Shown here in pieces: positions 6,108 to 12,866 of a stretch of 12,866 nucleotides of DNA; the stretch's first letter is position 1, and each line of letters starts with the position of its first letter. Source of the stretch: Lachnospiraceae bacterium (GTDB taxonomy: Bacteria; Bacillota; Clostridia; Lachnospirales; Lachnospiraceae). The DNA is taken from assembly GCA_900755865.1 (NCBI GenBank), contig CAAEHZ010000259.1, positions 1 through 12,866 on the forward strand, given 5' to 3'. Both the position numbers and the translations under genes were made by a program. Under the pieces are notes generated by a model, which did no database searches, was not told where the DNA came from, and worked only from the letters and a program-made list of their open reading frames with translations.

Positions 6108-6338
6108 ATGAAAACTGTACAGATTTCTTTAAATTCCATTGATAAGGTTAAGTCCTTTGTAAACGATATCACCAAATTTGATTATGACTTCGACCTGGTA
6201 TCCGGCAGATACGTTATTGATGCAAAGTCTATCATGGGTATCTTCAGCCTGGACCTTTCCAAGCCGATTGATTTGAATATCCATGCAGAGGATGGCGCTG
6301 ACGAAGTTCTCAATGTTCTGAAGCCCTACATGGTATAA
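6108..6338 (+). CDS. HPr-like protein lacking the phosphorylatable histidine
   Basis: This 76-aa protein is about the length of HPr (85-90 aa) or slightly shorter. Its middle, DAKSIMGIFSLDLSKPIDLNI (38-58), matches the HPr Ser46 loop and following strand, and it ends with an HPr-like helix (ADEVLNVLKPYM). The usual N-terminal GLHARPA loop with the EI-phosphorylated His15 is absent; SLNSIDKVKSFVND stands there instead. It therefore cannot be a normal PTS phosphocarrier. S41 sits where the HPr kinase target Ser46 would be, so a regulatory, Crh-like role is possible but inferred. It is the only plus-strand gene in the window, monocistronic, with its own promoter and terminator. HPr-like proteins of this kind are common in Clostridia and have no settled function. 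Confidence 0.8.
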   Translation: MKTVQISLNSIDKVKSFVNDITKFDYDFDLVSGRYVIDAKSIMGIFSLDLSKPIDLNIHAEDGADEVLNVLKPYMV

Positions 6339-6377
6339 TCTCTCTGATTGATACCAATACATAAAATCAAATTTTAG

Positions 6378-6414
6378 AAAGCTCCGGAGGACGCAATCAC
6401 TCAGGAGCTTTTTT
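6378..6414 (+). terminator. Terminator of the HPr-like gene, possibly shared with thiI
   Basis: AAAGCTCC (6378-6385) pairs with GGAGCTTT (6404-6411). The stem extends inward by three more pairs past one G-A mismatch, and is followed by a T-run (6409-6414). It lies 40 bases after the HPr-like stop. On the minus strand, 30 bases after the thiI stop, the same hairpin is followed only by a broken T-tract, so two-way action is plausible but weaker. Confidence 0.85.
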
Positions 6415-6440
6415 GATGCGAAATTTTCTGTTCAGATTTT

Positions 6441-7619
6441 TCAGTCTACGATAATCAGTTCGTCTGTTTCCAGAGCAGTCTTTACCAATACGTCAATCTG
6501 CTCTTCCAGATTTTTTTCATGTCTGCGGATGATATTCACATTCGGCTTTGTCACAGGGTGCTTTGCCACAAAAATCGTACAGCAGTCCTCAAAGGGCAGA
6601 ATCGAAGTTTCAAAGGTATCTATCTTCTTAGCTACTGCCACAATTTCTTCCTTGTCAAATCCAATCAGCGGACGGTACACGGGAAGCTCGCAGACCTCGT
6701 TTGTTGCAATCAGGGAGTTCATCGTCTGGGATGCCACCTGTCCGATGCTCTCTCCGGTAATCAGTCCAAGGCATCCGGTTTCCTTTGCAATATGCTCCGC
6801 AATCCGCATCATATACCGGCGCATGATAATCGTCAGCTCTTCATGGGGACATTTCTCATGAATATAAAGCTGGATATCCGTAAAGTTAATCACATGCAGA
6901 TAAATCGGTCCCGTATAGCGGGATACCAGCCTCGCCAGGTCTACTACCTTCTGCTTTGCCCGCTCACTGGTATAGGGCGGCGCATGGAAGTAAACCGCAT
7001 CAATCTTGACGCCTCTCTTGGCAATCATATAGCCTGCCACGGGGGAATCAATTCCGCCGGACAAAAGAAGCATCGCCTTACCGCCGGTTCCCACAGGCAT
7101 ACCGCCGGGACCGGGGATAATTTCGGAATAAATATAAATTTTCTCCCGGATTTCCACCGTCAGCATAATTTCCGGATTGTGTACATCTACCTTCATTTCC
7201 GGGTAGGCGTTCAGAATCGCCTCTCCCAAATCCGCATTGATTTCCATGGATTCCCTGGGATAATTTTTCCGGGCGCGGCGGGCATTTACCTTGAAGGTCT
7301 TATTCTTATCCGGATAGACCTCATCCACATAGCGAACAACCCTCTCGCTTAACTTTTCAAAGCCCTCATCCTCCACATATATCATGGGACAGATGCCGGA
7401 AATGCCAAAAACATGCTGCAGCTGCGCTACGGTTTCCTCGTAGTCAAATTCCCCTTCCGCTTCCACAAAAATTCTGCCCTGGGTTTTGGAAATCAGGAAC
7501 TTTCCCTCACAGCGCTTCAATGCAAATTTTATCTGATGAATCAGTGCATCCTCAAACAGATACCGGTTCTTTCCCTTGACACCGATTTCCGCATACTTTA
7601 TCAAAAATGCCGTAAACAA
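6441..7619 (-). CDS. thiI: tRNA 4-thiouridine synthetase ThiI (no rhodanese domain)
   Basis: ThiI adenylates U8 of tRNA and replaces its oxygen with sulfur to make 4-thiouridine, a near-UV sensor base. The 392-aa protein has an N-terminal ferredoxin-like region (KYAEIGVKGKNR, 8-19), a THUMP domain (about 60-165) and a PP-loop ATP pyrophosphatase domain with SGGIDS at 187-192. A conserved Cys region is FEDCC, with C346 and C347. It ends soon after, so the C-terminal rhodanese domain of Escherichia coli ThiI is missing, as in Bacillus. Sulfur then comes directly from a partner cysteine desulfurase, encoded immediately upstream. The start is TTG at 7619: GGAGG lies six bases upstream and FTAFLIKYAEIG aligns with the family start. 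A GTG at 7652 would add unrelated residues. Confidence 0.95.
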   Translation of the reverse strand: MFTAFLIKYAEIGVKGKNRYLFEDALIHQIKFALKRCEGKFLISKTQGRIFVEAEGEFDYEETVAQLQHVFGISGICPMIYVEDEGFEKLSERVVRYVDEVYPDKNKTFKVNARRARKNYPRESMEINADLGEAILNAYPEMKVDVHNPEIMLTVEIREKIYIYSEIIPGPGGMPVGTGGKAMLLLSGGIDSPVAGYMIAKRGVKIDAVYFHAPPYTSERAKQKVVDLARLVSRYTGPIYLHVINFTDIQLYIHEKCPHEELTIIMRRYMMRIAEHIAKETGCLGLITGESIGQVASQTMNSLIATNEVCELPVYRPLIGFDKEEIVAVAKKIDTFETSILPFEDCCTIFVAKHPVTKPNVNIIRRHEKNLEEQIDVLVKTALETDELIIVD

Positions 7620-7658
7620 GCTTTTCCTCCCATTCTGCCGCAAAGACGGCACGTGCCA

Positions 7659-8828
7659 TTACTTCCTTACATACTTTCTCAGCATAGGAATTTTATCATA
7701 CATTACCTGTAATGTATAGTCTATTTCTTCTATTGTGGTGTAGACAGAAAAACTGAACCGGATAGTGGATTCCAGTGCAGAACGCTCTACCCCGATTGCC
7801 TTTAACGTGGCAGAGGGCTGGGGCTTATGGGCGGAGCAGGCGCTTCCCGCAGATACATAGATGCCCTTTTCCTCCAGTGCATGCAGTAAAACCTCGCTGC
7901 GCACACCATTTACCGTCACGCTGACAATATGGGGAGCGGTTCCCTCTCCCTCCGGTGCATCCGGCAGCAGACCGTTTATGGTAATTCCATCCAGCTTCCG
8001 CACACCCTCCATAAAATGCTTTTTGCAGTCGTAAAGCCTTCTGATATCCTCATCATAATGCTGGTACAGCAATTCCGCAGCCTTTGCCATTCCCGCTGCT
8101 CCCGGCACATTATCCGTACCGGAACGAAGGTTCATCTGCTGGCCGCCGCCGTGCAGTATCGGCTGTATCTTTACCTTTTCCCCGATATAGAGCATACCGA
8201 TTCCCTTGGGTCCGTGAATCTTATGCCCGCTGACAGACAGCAAATCTATTTTCATTTTCTTCGGATAAATCTTGGCCTTGCCGAAGCCCTGTACCGCATC
8301 CACATGAAACAGGATAGCGGGATTGATGCTTTTAATCAGGTTTCCAGCCTCCTCAACAGGCTGCAGGGCGCCGATTTCATTGTTGGTGTGCATAATGGAA
8401 ACAAGAATCGTATCCGGGCGGATGGCTCTTCTTAAGGCATCCATGGAAATCCGTCCACACTTATCCACCGGCAGATACGTCACCTGATATCCCAGCGTTT
8501 CCAGATGGGCGCAGGTACGCAGAATGGCGGGATGCTCTATCTGTGTCGTAATGATATGCCTGCCTCTCCGGCTGTTGGCAAAGGCGCAGCCCATCAGCGC
8601 CATATTATCGGATTCTGTTCCGCCGGAGGTAAAGAAGATTTCCTTCTCACTTACTTTCAGGATTTTCGCCAGAGTTTCCTTCGCATACCGGAGATAATTC
8701 TCTGCCTGAACACCCTTCATATGAAGACTGGAAGGATTCCCGTAATCCTCACACATTATTTTTACCATCAATTCCGCCACCTCCGGCAGCACTCTTGTTG
8801 TGGCAGAATTGTCCAAATAAACTTCCAT
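7659..8828 (-). CDS. Cysteine desulfurase (NifS/IscS-type), probable ThiI partner
   Basis: This PLP-dependent enzyme removes sulfur from L-cysteine as a persulfide on an active-site Cys. In the 389-aa protein, family residues are YLDNSATT (4-11), H99 (IEHP), N150 (NNEIG), D177 (HVDAVQ), the PLP Schiff-base K203 (SGHKIHGPKG), RSGTDN (235-240) and the catalytic C331 (SAGSACSAHKPQPS). The ATG at 8828 has GGGAG seven bases upstream; a TTG two codons earlier lies too close to it. The gene is 39 bases upstream of thiI in a shared operon, the arrangement of B. subtilis nifZ-thiI. It most likely feeds 4-thiouridine synthesis rather than bulk Fe-S assembly, as no iscU/sufU scaffold is nearby; this is inferred from context. 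Confidence 0.95.
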   Translation of the reverse strand: MEVYLDNSATTRVLPEVAELMVKIMCEDYGNPSSLHMKGVQAENYLRYAKETLAKILKVSEKEIFFTSGGTESDNMALMGCAFANSRRGRHIITTQIEHPAILRTCAHLETLGYQVTYLPVDKCGRISMDALRRAIRPDTILVSIMHTNNEIGALQPVEEAGNLIKSINPAILFHVDAVQGFGKAKIYPKKMKIDLLSVSGHKIHGPKGIGMLYIGEKVKIQPILHGGGQQMNLRSGTDNVPGAAGMAKAAELLYQHYDEDIRRLYDCKKHFMEGVRKLDGITINGLLPDAPEGEGTAPHIVSVTVNGVRSEVLLHALEEKGIYVSAGSACSAHKPQPSATLKAIGVERSALESTIRFSFSVYTTIEEIDYTLQVMYDKIPMLRKYVRK

Positions 8829-8858
8829 TTTCAATCTCCCGTTTCTTACTTGTTATTT

Positions 8859-8888
8859 AATATATGACATCAGTTCCCGAAAGGTCAA
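8859..8888 (-). promoter_or_regulatory. Probable promoter of the cysteine desulfurase-thiI operon
   Basis: On the minus strand, TTGACC (8888-8883), an 18-bp spacer and TATATT (8864-8859) resemble a sigma-A promoter placed right after the membrane protein stop codon (8892). The leader would be about 24 nt. The spacer is one base longer than ideal. Confidence 0.65.
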
Positions 8889-8891
8889 CGG

Positions 8892-10547
8892 CTATTCTGG
8901 ATTTACCCACTCAAATCCGTCTTTCAGCCCGTTTCCTCTCAGCCGGAACTCCTCATAGGCAGAGCTGCCCGGGAAATAGGCATATCCAATGCCATCCTCC
9001 TCCGTACAGTAAAATTCCGCACCGTCAACCTCTACTGTCCAGACCTCCGTATCCGCGCTGTAATAATCCACCTGTCTGATATAAGCCGGATACCAGGCGC
9101 ACCCGGCAATATAGGAGATAAGCATCACAATCTTGTAAACACCATACAGGGCAAGTCCTCCCCGTAAAAGTCTGTCCTTTTTCAAAAGAAGTATACCCCA
9201 GCCGAACACAAGCGCCGGCAGAAGAAGCATATAGGTATAACCATATCTGGGCAACGGCGCACTTGTCTGCCAGTACAGGTAGGAACAGGCAGCCGTTGCG
9301 CAGACTAAAAGCCTGTCCAGATTTTCCCAATTCTTCCGCAGGAACACGGCTATCGCTGCCCCCACAAAGGAAACCAGCGCCGCGATATCCACCAGTGCAA
9401 TTCCCTTTTCCATAAGGCTTAAGGTCTTAAACCAGGTGCCGTACCATTCCCAGATTGGCTGTGCCGCCAGCACGCTGTTATTTACGCCCCGTCCCCAGGT
9501 CTTGATAGCGCCCACATCTGTCTTTACCCATTCGGTTTTCTGCTTCCATGGCAAATCAAATAAATCCAGCGCCGGGAAAGGATAAAGAAGCCAGCCGGAA
9601 ATCAGAACCCCGCGAATCAGCCAGGGTGCCGCCGTCAGGATTCCCAGCAGAAGGTAACATAAAATCTGCTTCCACTGCTTTTCCTTCAAAAGCCGGTATG
9701 CCGGTTTTATCAGCAGTAACAGAATCAGCCCAGCCGTCAGCTTCAGGGTCAGCGCATACACCCCCAGCACACATAAAAGCCCGTAGGGCGCTGTCTGCTG
9801 CTCCTCCTTTGGCTGTTCCAGAAGCCGCAGCCATTTGATAACCAGAAAAAACAGGACGCACATGGTTGCATAATCCGAGGAGGGCGCCAGCACCTCATCT
9901 GTAATCAGCGTCAGATAATAAATTGCCGCCACATTGGCAAAATCAGAAAACCGGAACTTCTTCACGCCCTTTATGATATCCAGCGTTGTCACGCTTAAAA
10001 GGAAAGCAAACCAGCCGCTCATGGCGTGCATGGACTGTCCGAACACAAATTTCAGGCTGTAAAGCGCCGCCAGAGAAAACACGGAACTGTTATAAGAAAA
10101 TCTGGAATTTACCACACCCTGCCCCGGCACAATCCCATATTCCTCTATCCAGCGGATACTCTGGGCATGATAGAGCTTTGTATCATGCACCATATAGCCC
10201 CTGCTGGTAAAATACGCCCAGAGTACAAACAGTACCGGAATCAGAATTTTTACCGCCCGGCTGCTGCCCCGGAAGCTTTCCGTAAGAAGCCTTTTCATAT
10301 CCTGATGCCAGAAAAGCACCGTCATAGCACTGAATATGACAAGCACCACATTCGCCAGCAGACTCACCCTGTAAAACAGGCTGAAAAACTGGGCATATAC
10401 CGTAGCTGCCCCAAGCCCCGCCATCAGCAGACCGTCCACACTCTTTATCCGATACCCGAACAGCTTTCCTGCCAGACGGGAAAAAGCATACCCCAGACAG
10501 AAGGTGGTTATCAGGACATACAGCCAGTTTATCATAATAAAAAGCAT
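8892..10547 (-). CDS. Polytopic membrane protein, LIC_10190 / GT-C-like
   Basis: This 551-aa protein has roughly ten or more hydrophobic membrane segments and a soluble C-terminal tail (about 490-551). After the first segments it carries HDTKLYHAQSIRWIEEYG (121-138) and VPGQGVVNSRFSYNSSVF (140-157). These resemble the LIC_10190 family, which looks like a GT-C-type, lipid-linked sugar transferase but has no proven reaction. A part in cell-surface glycan synthesis is inferred. The start is taken as the ATG at 10547, with GGAGA five bases upstream. An alternative GTG at 10577 would add ten residues encoded by a dispersed repeat and has no binding site. It follows rsmE by 31 bases in the same direction and looks inserted between housekeeping genes. 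Confidence 0.75.
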   Translation of the reverse strand: MLFIMINWLYVLITTFCLGYAFSRLAGKLFGYRIKSVDGLLMAGLGAATVYAQFFSLFYRVSLLANVVLVIFSAMTVLFWHQDMKRLLTESFRGSSRAVKILIPVLFVLWAYFTSRGYMVHDTKLYHAQSIRWIEEYGIVPGQGVVNSRFSYNSSVFSLAALYSLKFVFGQSMHAMSGWFAFLLSVTTLDIIKGVKKFRFSDFANVAAIYYLTLITDEVLAPSSDYATMCVLFFLVIKWLRLLEQPKEEQQTAPYGLLCVLGVYALTLKLTAGLILLLLIKPAYRLLKEKQWKQILCYLLLGILTAAPWLIRGVLISGWLLYPFPALDLFDLPWKQKTEWVKTDVGAIKTWGRGVNNSVLAAQPIWEWYGTWFKTLSLMEKGIALVDIAALVSFVGAAIAVFLRKNWENLDRLLVCATAACSYLYWQTSAPLPRYGYTYMLLLPALVFGWGILLLKKDRLLRGGLALYGVYKIVMLISYIAGCAWYPAYIRQVDYYSADTEVWTVEVDGAEFYCTEEDGIGYAYFPGSSAYEEFRLRGNGLKDGFEWVNPE

Positions 10548-10580
10548 ACTAATCTCCATTCCGCATTTATTTTTCACACT
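10548..10580. repeat. Dispersed element fragment, copy 2
   Basis: The 18-mer at 10548-10565 is identical to 59-76, and the 12-mer at 10569-10580 is identical to 50-61. In copy 1 they overlap by three bases; here they follow one another in swapped order, as at the junction of two tandem units or after rearrangement. The piece fills the rsmE-membrane protein gap and supplies the GGAGA binding site of the latter. Confidence 0.6.
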
Positions 10581-11322
10581 ACTCCAACTGATACATCATC
10601 CAGGAAAGCACCGTCATTCCTGCGGTTTCCGTCCTGAGAATCCGCTTGCCAAGGGTTACGGGTTCTATTCCGTTCTCCATCGCCAGCGCAATTTCCCCCT
10701 CATCAAAACCGCCCTCCGGCCCGATGAAAACAGCTATCTGCTGCCCCGATTTTATCCGGCTTATCATTTCCTTTGTTTTTTCCATGCCCTCTGCCAGTTC
10801 GTAGGGCACAATTCTGACATCCATGTCAGATACCATTTTCACAGCCTGTAAAAAGGATACCACCGGCATCACCTGCGGGATAATTCCCCTTTTGCTCTGC
10901 TTTGCCGCTGCCTCGGCAATTCCCTGCCAGCGTGCCGCCTTCCCGGCTGCCTTTTTCTCATCCAGCTTTACCACACATCTTTTCATGGCAACAGGAATCA
11001 CCTGATAGACTCCCAGCTCCACCGCCTTCTGGACAATCAGCTCCATCTTGTCTGCCTTGGGAAGTCCCTGGAACAGATATATCTTCGCAGGAAGCTCCGT
11101 ATCCGCTTCCTTGATAAACCGCAGTTCACATAAAACGCAGTCCTCCTCCAGAGAAACAATGCCGCAGCGGTACTCATTGCTGTCCGTTCCCGTGCTGACA
11201 CTGAGCTCCTCCCCCGGCTTCATGCGCAGTACATTTTTAATATGATTTACGTCCTGACCGGTTATGACAACCTTCTTTTCCGGCACATGTATCTGTCCCG
11301 GTTCCACAAAAAAATGGTACAT
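10579..11322 (-). CDS. rsmE: 16S rRNA (uracil(1498)-N3)-methyltransferase RsmE
   Basis: RsmE methylates N3 of U1498 in 16S rRNA within the assembled 30S subunit, using SAM. The 247-aa protein has the N-terminal PUA-like domain (HHxxVLR-like HIKNVLRMKPGE, 27-38) and a C-terminal SPOUT knot. SPOUT motifs are KADKMELIVQKAVELGV, FIGPEGGFDEGEI and LGKRILRTETA. The length is standard. The ATG at 11322 has GGAG five bases upstream. It follows prmA by 28 bases; the prmA-rsmE pair is widely conserved in Firmicutes and joins two ribosome-modifying enzymes. Confidence 0.97.
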   Translation of the reverse strand: MYHFFVEPGQIHVPEKKVVITGQDVNHIKNVLRMKPGEELSVSTGTDSNEYRCGIVSLEEDCVLCELRFIKEADTELPAKIYLFQGLPKADKMELIVQKAVELGVYQVIPVAMKRCVVKLDEKKAAGKAARWQGIAEAAAKQSKRGIIPQVMPVVSFLQAVKMVSDMDVRIVPYELAEGMEKTKEMISRIKSGQQIAVFIGPEGGFDEGEIALAMENGIEPVTLGKRILRTETAGMTVLSWMMYQLE

Positions 11323-11350
11323 TTTTACTCCATTTCTGCGTATACCGCTT

Positions 11351-12337
11351 CTATTCCTTTTTCGCCGTAACGGATACCCATTCTCCCTGATAAGTAACCT
11401 CCAGCACCTTCAAGCCTGCTGCCTGTACCGCCTCTACCACGGTCTGTTCCTTATCATCAATAATCCCGGAGGTAATATAAATACCGCCGCTCTTCAACTG
11501 GTTCACAATCACGGGAGTCAGAGGCACCAGCACATCCGCCAGAATATTCGCCACAACAATATCGTATTTATCATAGCCAACCTTATCCTGTACCTCTTTA
11601 TCCGTGATGATATTTCCAATCATCATTTCAAACTTTTCCGGTGCAATCCCGTTTGCCTCACAGTTCTGCTCTACCGCTTCCACAGCACAGATATCCAAAT
11701 CCGTGCCTACTGCATGCTTCGCCCCGAACATCAGGGAAAGGATTGCCAGAATACCGCTGCCCGTTCCCACATCCAGAAGCTCCGTTTCCGGGGTAATATA
11801 TTTTTTTAACTGCCGGATACAAAGCTGGGTTGTTTCGTGCATCCCCGTTCCGAAAGCAGTACCCGGGTCAATATGCAGCACCATCCTGCCGCTGTCCTCT
11901 GCTTTGATATTCTCCCATGAAGGAATCACCAGAATATCATCAATATAAAACTGATGGAAATACTGCTTCCAGTTGTTAATCCAGTCGATATCCTCTGTTT
12001 CATCCACGGTAATGCTTCCCTCGCCGATATCGCAGAACTGGCGCAGTCCGGCAAGCTCCTCCTCCACTGACGCAAGCACTGCCTCCCTTGTTGTAGGCTC
12101 CTCGTTTACCAGCAGGGAACCATCCTCCTGCTCCTCCACGAAGAAGTTCAGGTAGGCAATTCCGTCATCCTCCGGTCCGTCCGGCAGGATATCCACAAAC
12201 ATCTGCTCCTTTTCCAGCGCTGTCAGCGGCACCTTGTCCTCAATCTGCGCTCCTTCCAGACCGATTTCATAAAGCATGCTGATAATAATATCTTCTGCAT
12301 CTGTCACTGTTTTAATTCTGAATTTTACCCACTTCAT
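11351..12337 (-). CDS. prmA: Ribosomal protein L11 methyltransferase PrmA
   Basis: PrmA trimethylates ribosomal protein L11 at several amino groups using SAM. The 328-aa protein has an N-terminal substrate-recognition domain (1 to about 115), the linker WINNWKQYF (119-127), DPGTAFGTGMHETT (157-170), the SAM-binding LLDVGTGSGIL (187-197) and the VANILADVL motif. The ATG at 12337 (MKWVKF) matches the usual family start. The binding site upstream is modest (AAAGGGA). A TTG at 12370 is in frame but has AAGGA directly against it, so it is disfavoured. It lies 46 bases after the partial membrane protein gene, without a clear promoter. Confidence 0.96.
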   Translation of the reverse strand: MKWVKFRIKTVTDAEDIIISMLYEIGLEGAQIEDKVPLTALEKEQMFVDILPDGPEDDGIAYLNFFVEEQEDGSLLVNEEPTTREAVLASVEEELAGLRQFCDIGEGSITVDETEDIDWINNWKQYFHQFYIDDILVIPSWENIKAEDSGRMVLHIDPGTAFGTGMHETTQLCIRQLKKYITPETELLDVGTGSGILAILSLMFGAKHAVGTDLDICAVEAVEQNCEANGIAPEKFEMMIGNIITDKEVQDKVGYDKYDIVVANILADVLVPLTPVIVNQLKSGGIYITSGIIDDKEQTVVEAVQAAGLKVLEVTYQGEWVSVTAKKE

Positions 12338-12383
12338 CCCTGATTTCCCTTTCTGCACATTTTTCCGCAATCCTTCATTTTCC

Positions 12384-12866
12384 TTATTTTTGCAATACTA
12401 CCGAATTTTTTCCGTAATAATTTGCTACTGCCTGATTGACCCAGTCCTCCGGCTTATCCGTAATATCCCCGAAATACAGCACATAAGGAATAAAGGTATA
12501 GGGCTTGAAAACAGCATCCGTCACCGTTTCATCCTCCAGCACCGCCAGTCTTTCCTGATATTCCGCATAGTAGCTCTGCGCCTCTCCCCGGTGCAGGGAA
12601 TAGGCTGCACTGACAGAGGACAGCGTATCACCGCCCCAGACATACAGGGCAAGCGCCAGCAGTACCGCTCCCAGCATCCAGCCGGGCAGCAGATAGCCCT
12701 CTGTTGTATTTGTATTGGATTCGTATACTTTTTTCTTTCTCACCAGCCAGCCAATCCAGTACAGCTCATTGCCATACAGCCAGATATAGAACGTCCAGCG
12801 GTATACATTCTGGATTCTGCCTGCTCCGGTAATTCCCAGCGTATACAGATTCGGCGTAAACTGCGC
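12384..12866 (-). CDS. Membrane protein, C-terminal part only, possibly DUF6056-like
   Basis: The frame is open to the right window edge, so 160 C-terminal residues are seen and the start is missing. A short reading from a GTG at 12743 is only an internal codon. Visible parts are an aromatic-rich stretch (TFYIWLYGNELYWIGWL), a basic loop (RKKK), one clear membrane segment (LPGWMLGAVLLALALYVWGG), and a soluble tail with DKPEDWVNQAVANYYGKNSVVL. The tail resembles the ends of multi-spanning proteins annotated DUF6056 or O-antigen/teichoic-acid-like transferases; this is a weak recollection. Function is unknown. It reads into prmA and may share its transcript. Confidence 0.6.
   Translation of the reverse strand, partial: AQFTPNLYTLGITGAGRIQNVYRWTFYIWLYGNELYWIGWLVRKKKVYESNTNTTEGYLLPGWMLGAVLLALALYVWGGDTLSSVSAAYSLHRGEAQSYYAEYQERLAVLEDETVTDAVFKPYTFIPYVLYFGDITDKPEDWVNQAVANYYGKNSVVLQK

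Noticed and set aside
6519..7352. Plus-strand reading frame of 277 codons
   Set aside because: It is antisense to thiI, whose PP-loop and THUMP motifs are clear; it is rich in Cys, His and Arg as expected of a shadow frame.
7651..7660. Small perfect palindrome around GGCACGTGCC before thiI
   Set aside because: Ten bases are too short to claim an operator, and no second site was found.
10026..10637. Plus-strand reading frame of 203 codons
   Set aside because: It is antisense to the membrane protein and rsmE end, with no binding site and an implausible composition.

Overview
This window looks like the chromosome of a gut-type Lachnospiraceae bacterium (Clostridia, Firmicutes). The clues are moderate GC, strong AGGAGG-type ribosome binding sites, several TTG starts, sigma-A-like promoters with 17-18 bp spacing, and a familiar Firmicutes gene order: prmA-rsmE, cysteine desulfurase-thiI, mtaB, ireB-ruvX-DUF1292-fur-rnj-ylbF. 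The genus cannot be fixed from the sequence alone. Every protein gene except one runs on the minus strand, so transcription goes from right to left.

From right to left: a partial polytopic membrane protein (12384-12866) leads into prmA and rsmE, which modify ribosomal protein L11 and 16S rRNA. Next is a large membrane protein resembling the LIC_10190 / GT-C type. Then a cysteine desulfurase and a rhodanese-less ThiI form a sulfur-transfer pair with its own promoter. A lone plus-strand gene for an HPr-like protein without the catalytic His (6108-6338) sits between thiI and mtaB, with a strong promoter and a terminator. mtaB (tRNA ms2t6A) is followed by ireB-ruvX-DUF1292-fur-rnj-ylbF, driven by a promoter whose -35 box overlaps the mtaB stop.

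The most interesting part is the left 900 bases. Downstream of ylbF is a complete, AT-richer type III (RNA-protein) toxin-antitoxin locus. On the minus strand, in order, it has a near-consensus promoter (TTGATA-17-TATAAT), a leader with two hairpins, two head-to-tail 52-nt repeats, a rho-independent terminator, a Shine-Dalgarno sequence, and a 175-aa ToxN/CptN/TenpN-like endoribonuclease gene. The two repeats differ at only two positions. Those positions can pair with each other in both copies (G-C in one, A-U in the other), which suggests selection on RNA structure.

The toxin gene ends inside a palindrome-rich element at the window edge (about 1-134), which seems to have supplied the last ~16 codons. 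An 18-bp piece of this element plus a nearby 12-bp piece recur 10.5 kb away between rsmE and the membrane protein gene, where they carry that gene's ribosome binding site. No tRNA, rRNA, CRISPR array or complete insertion sequence was seen. The longest stretch without a protein gene (612-894) is filled by the antitoxin RNA gene.
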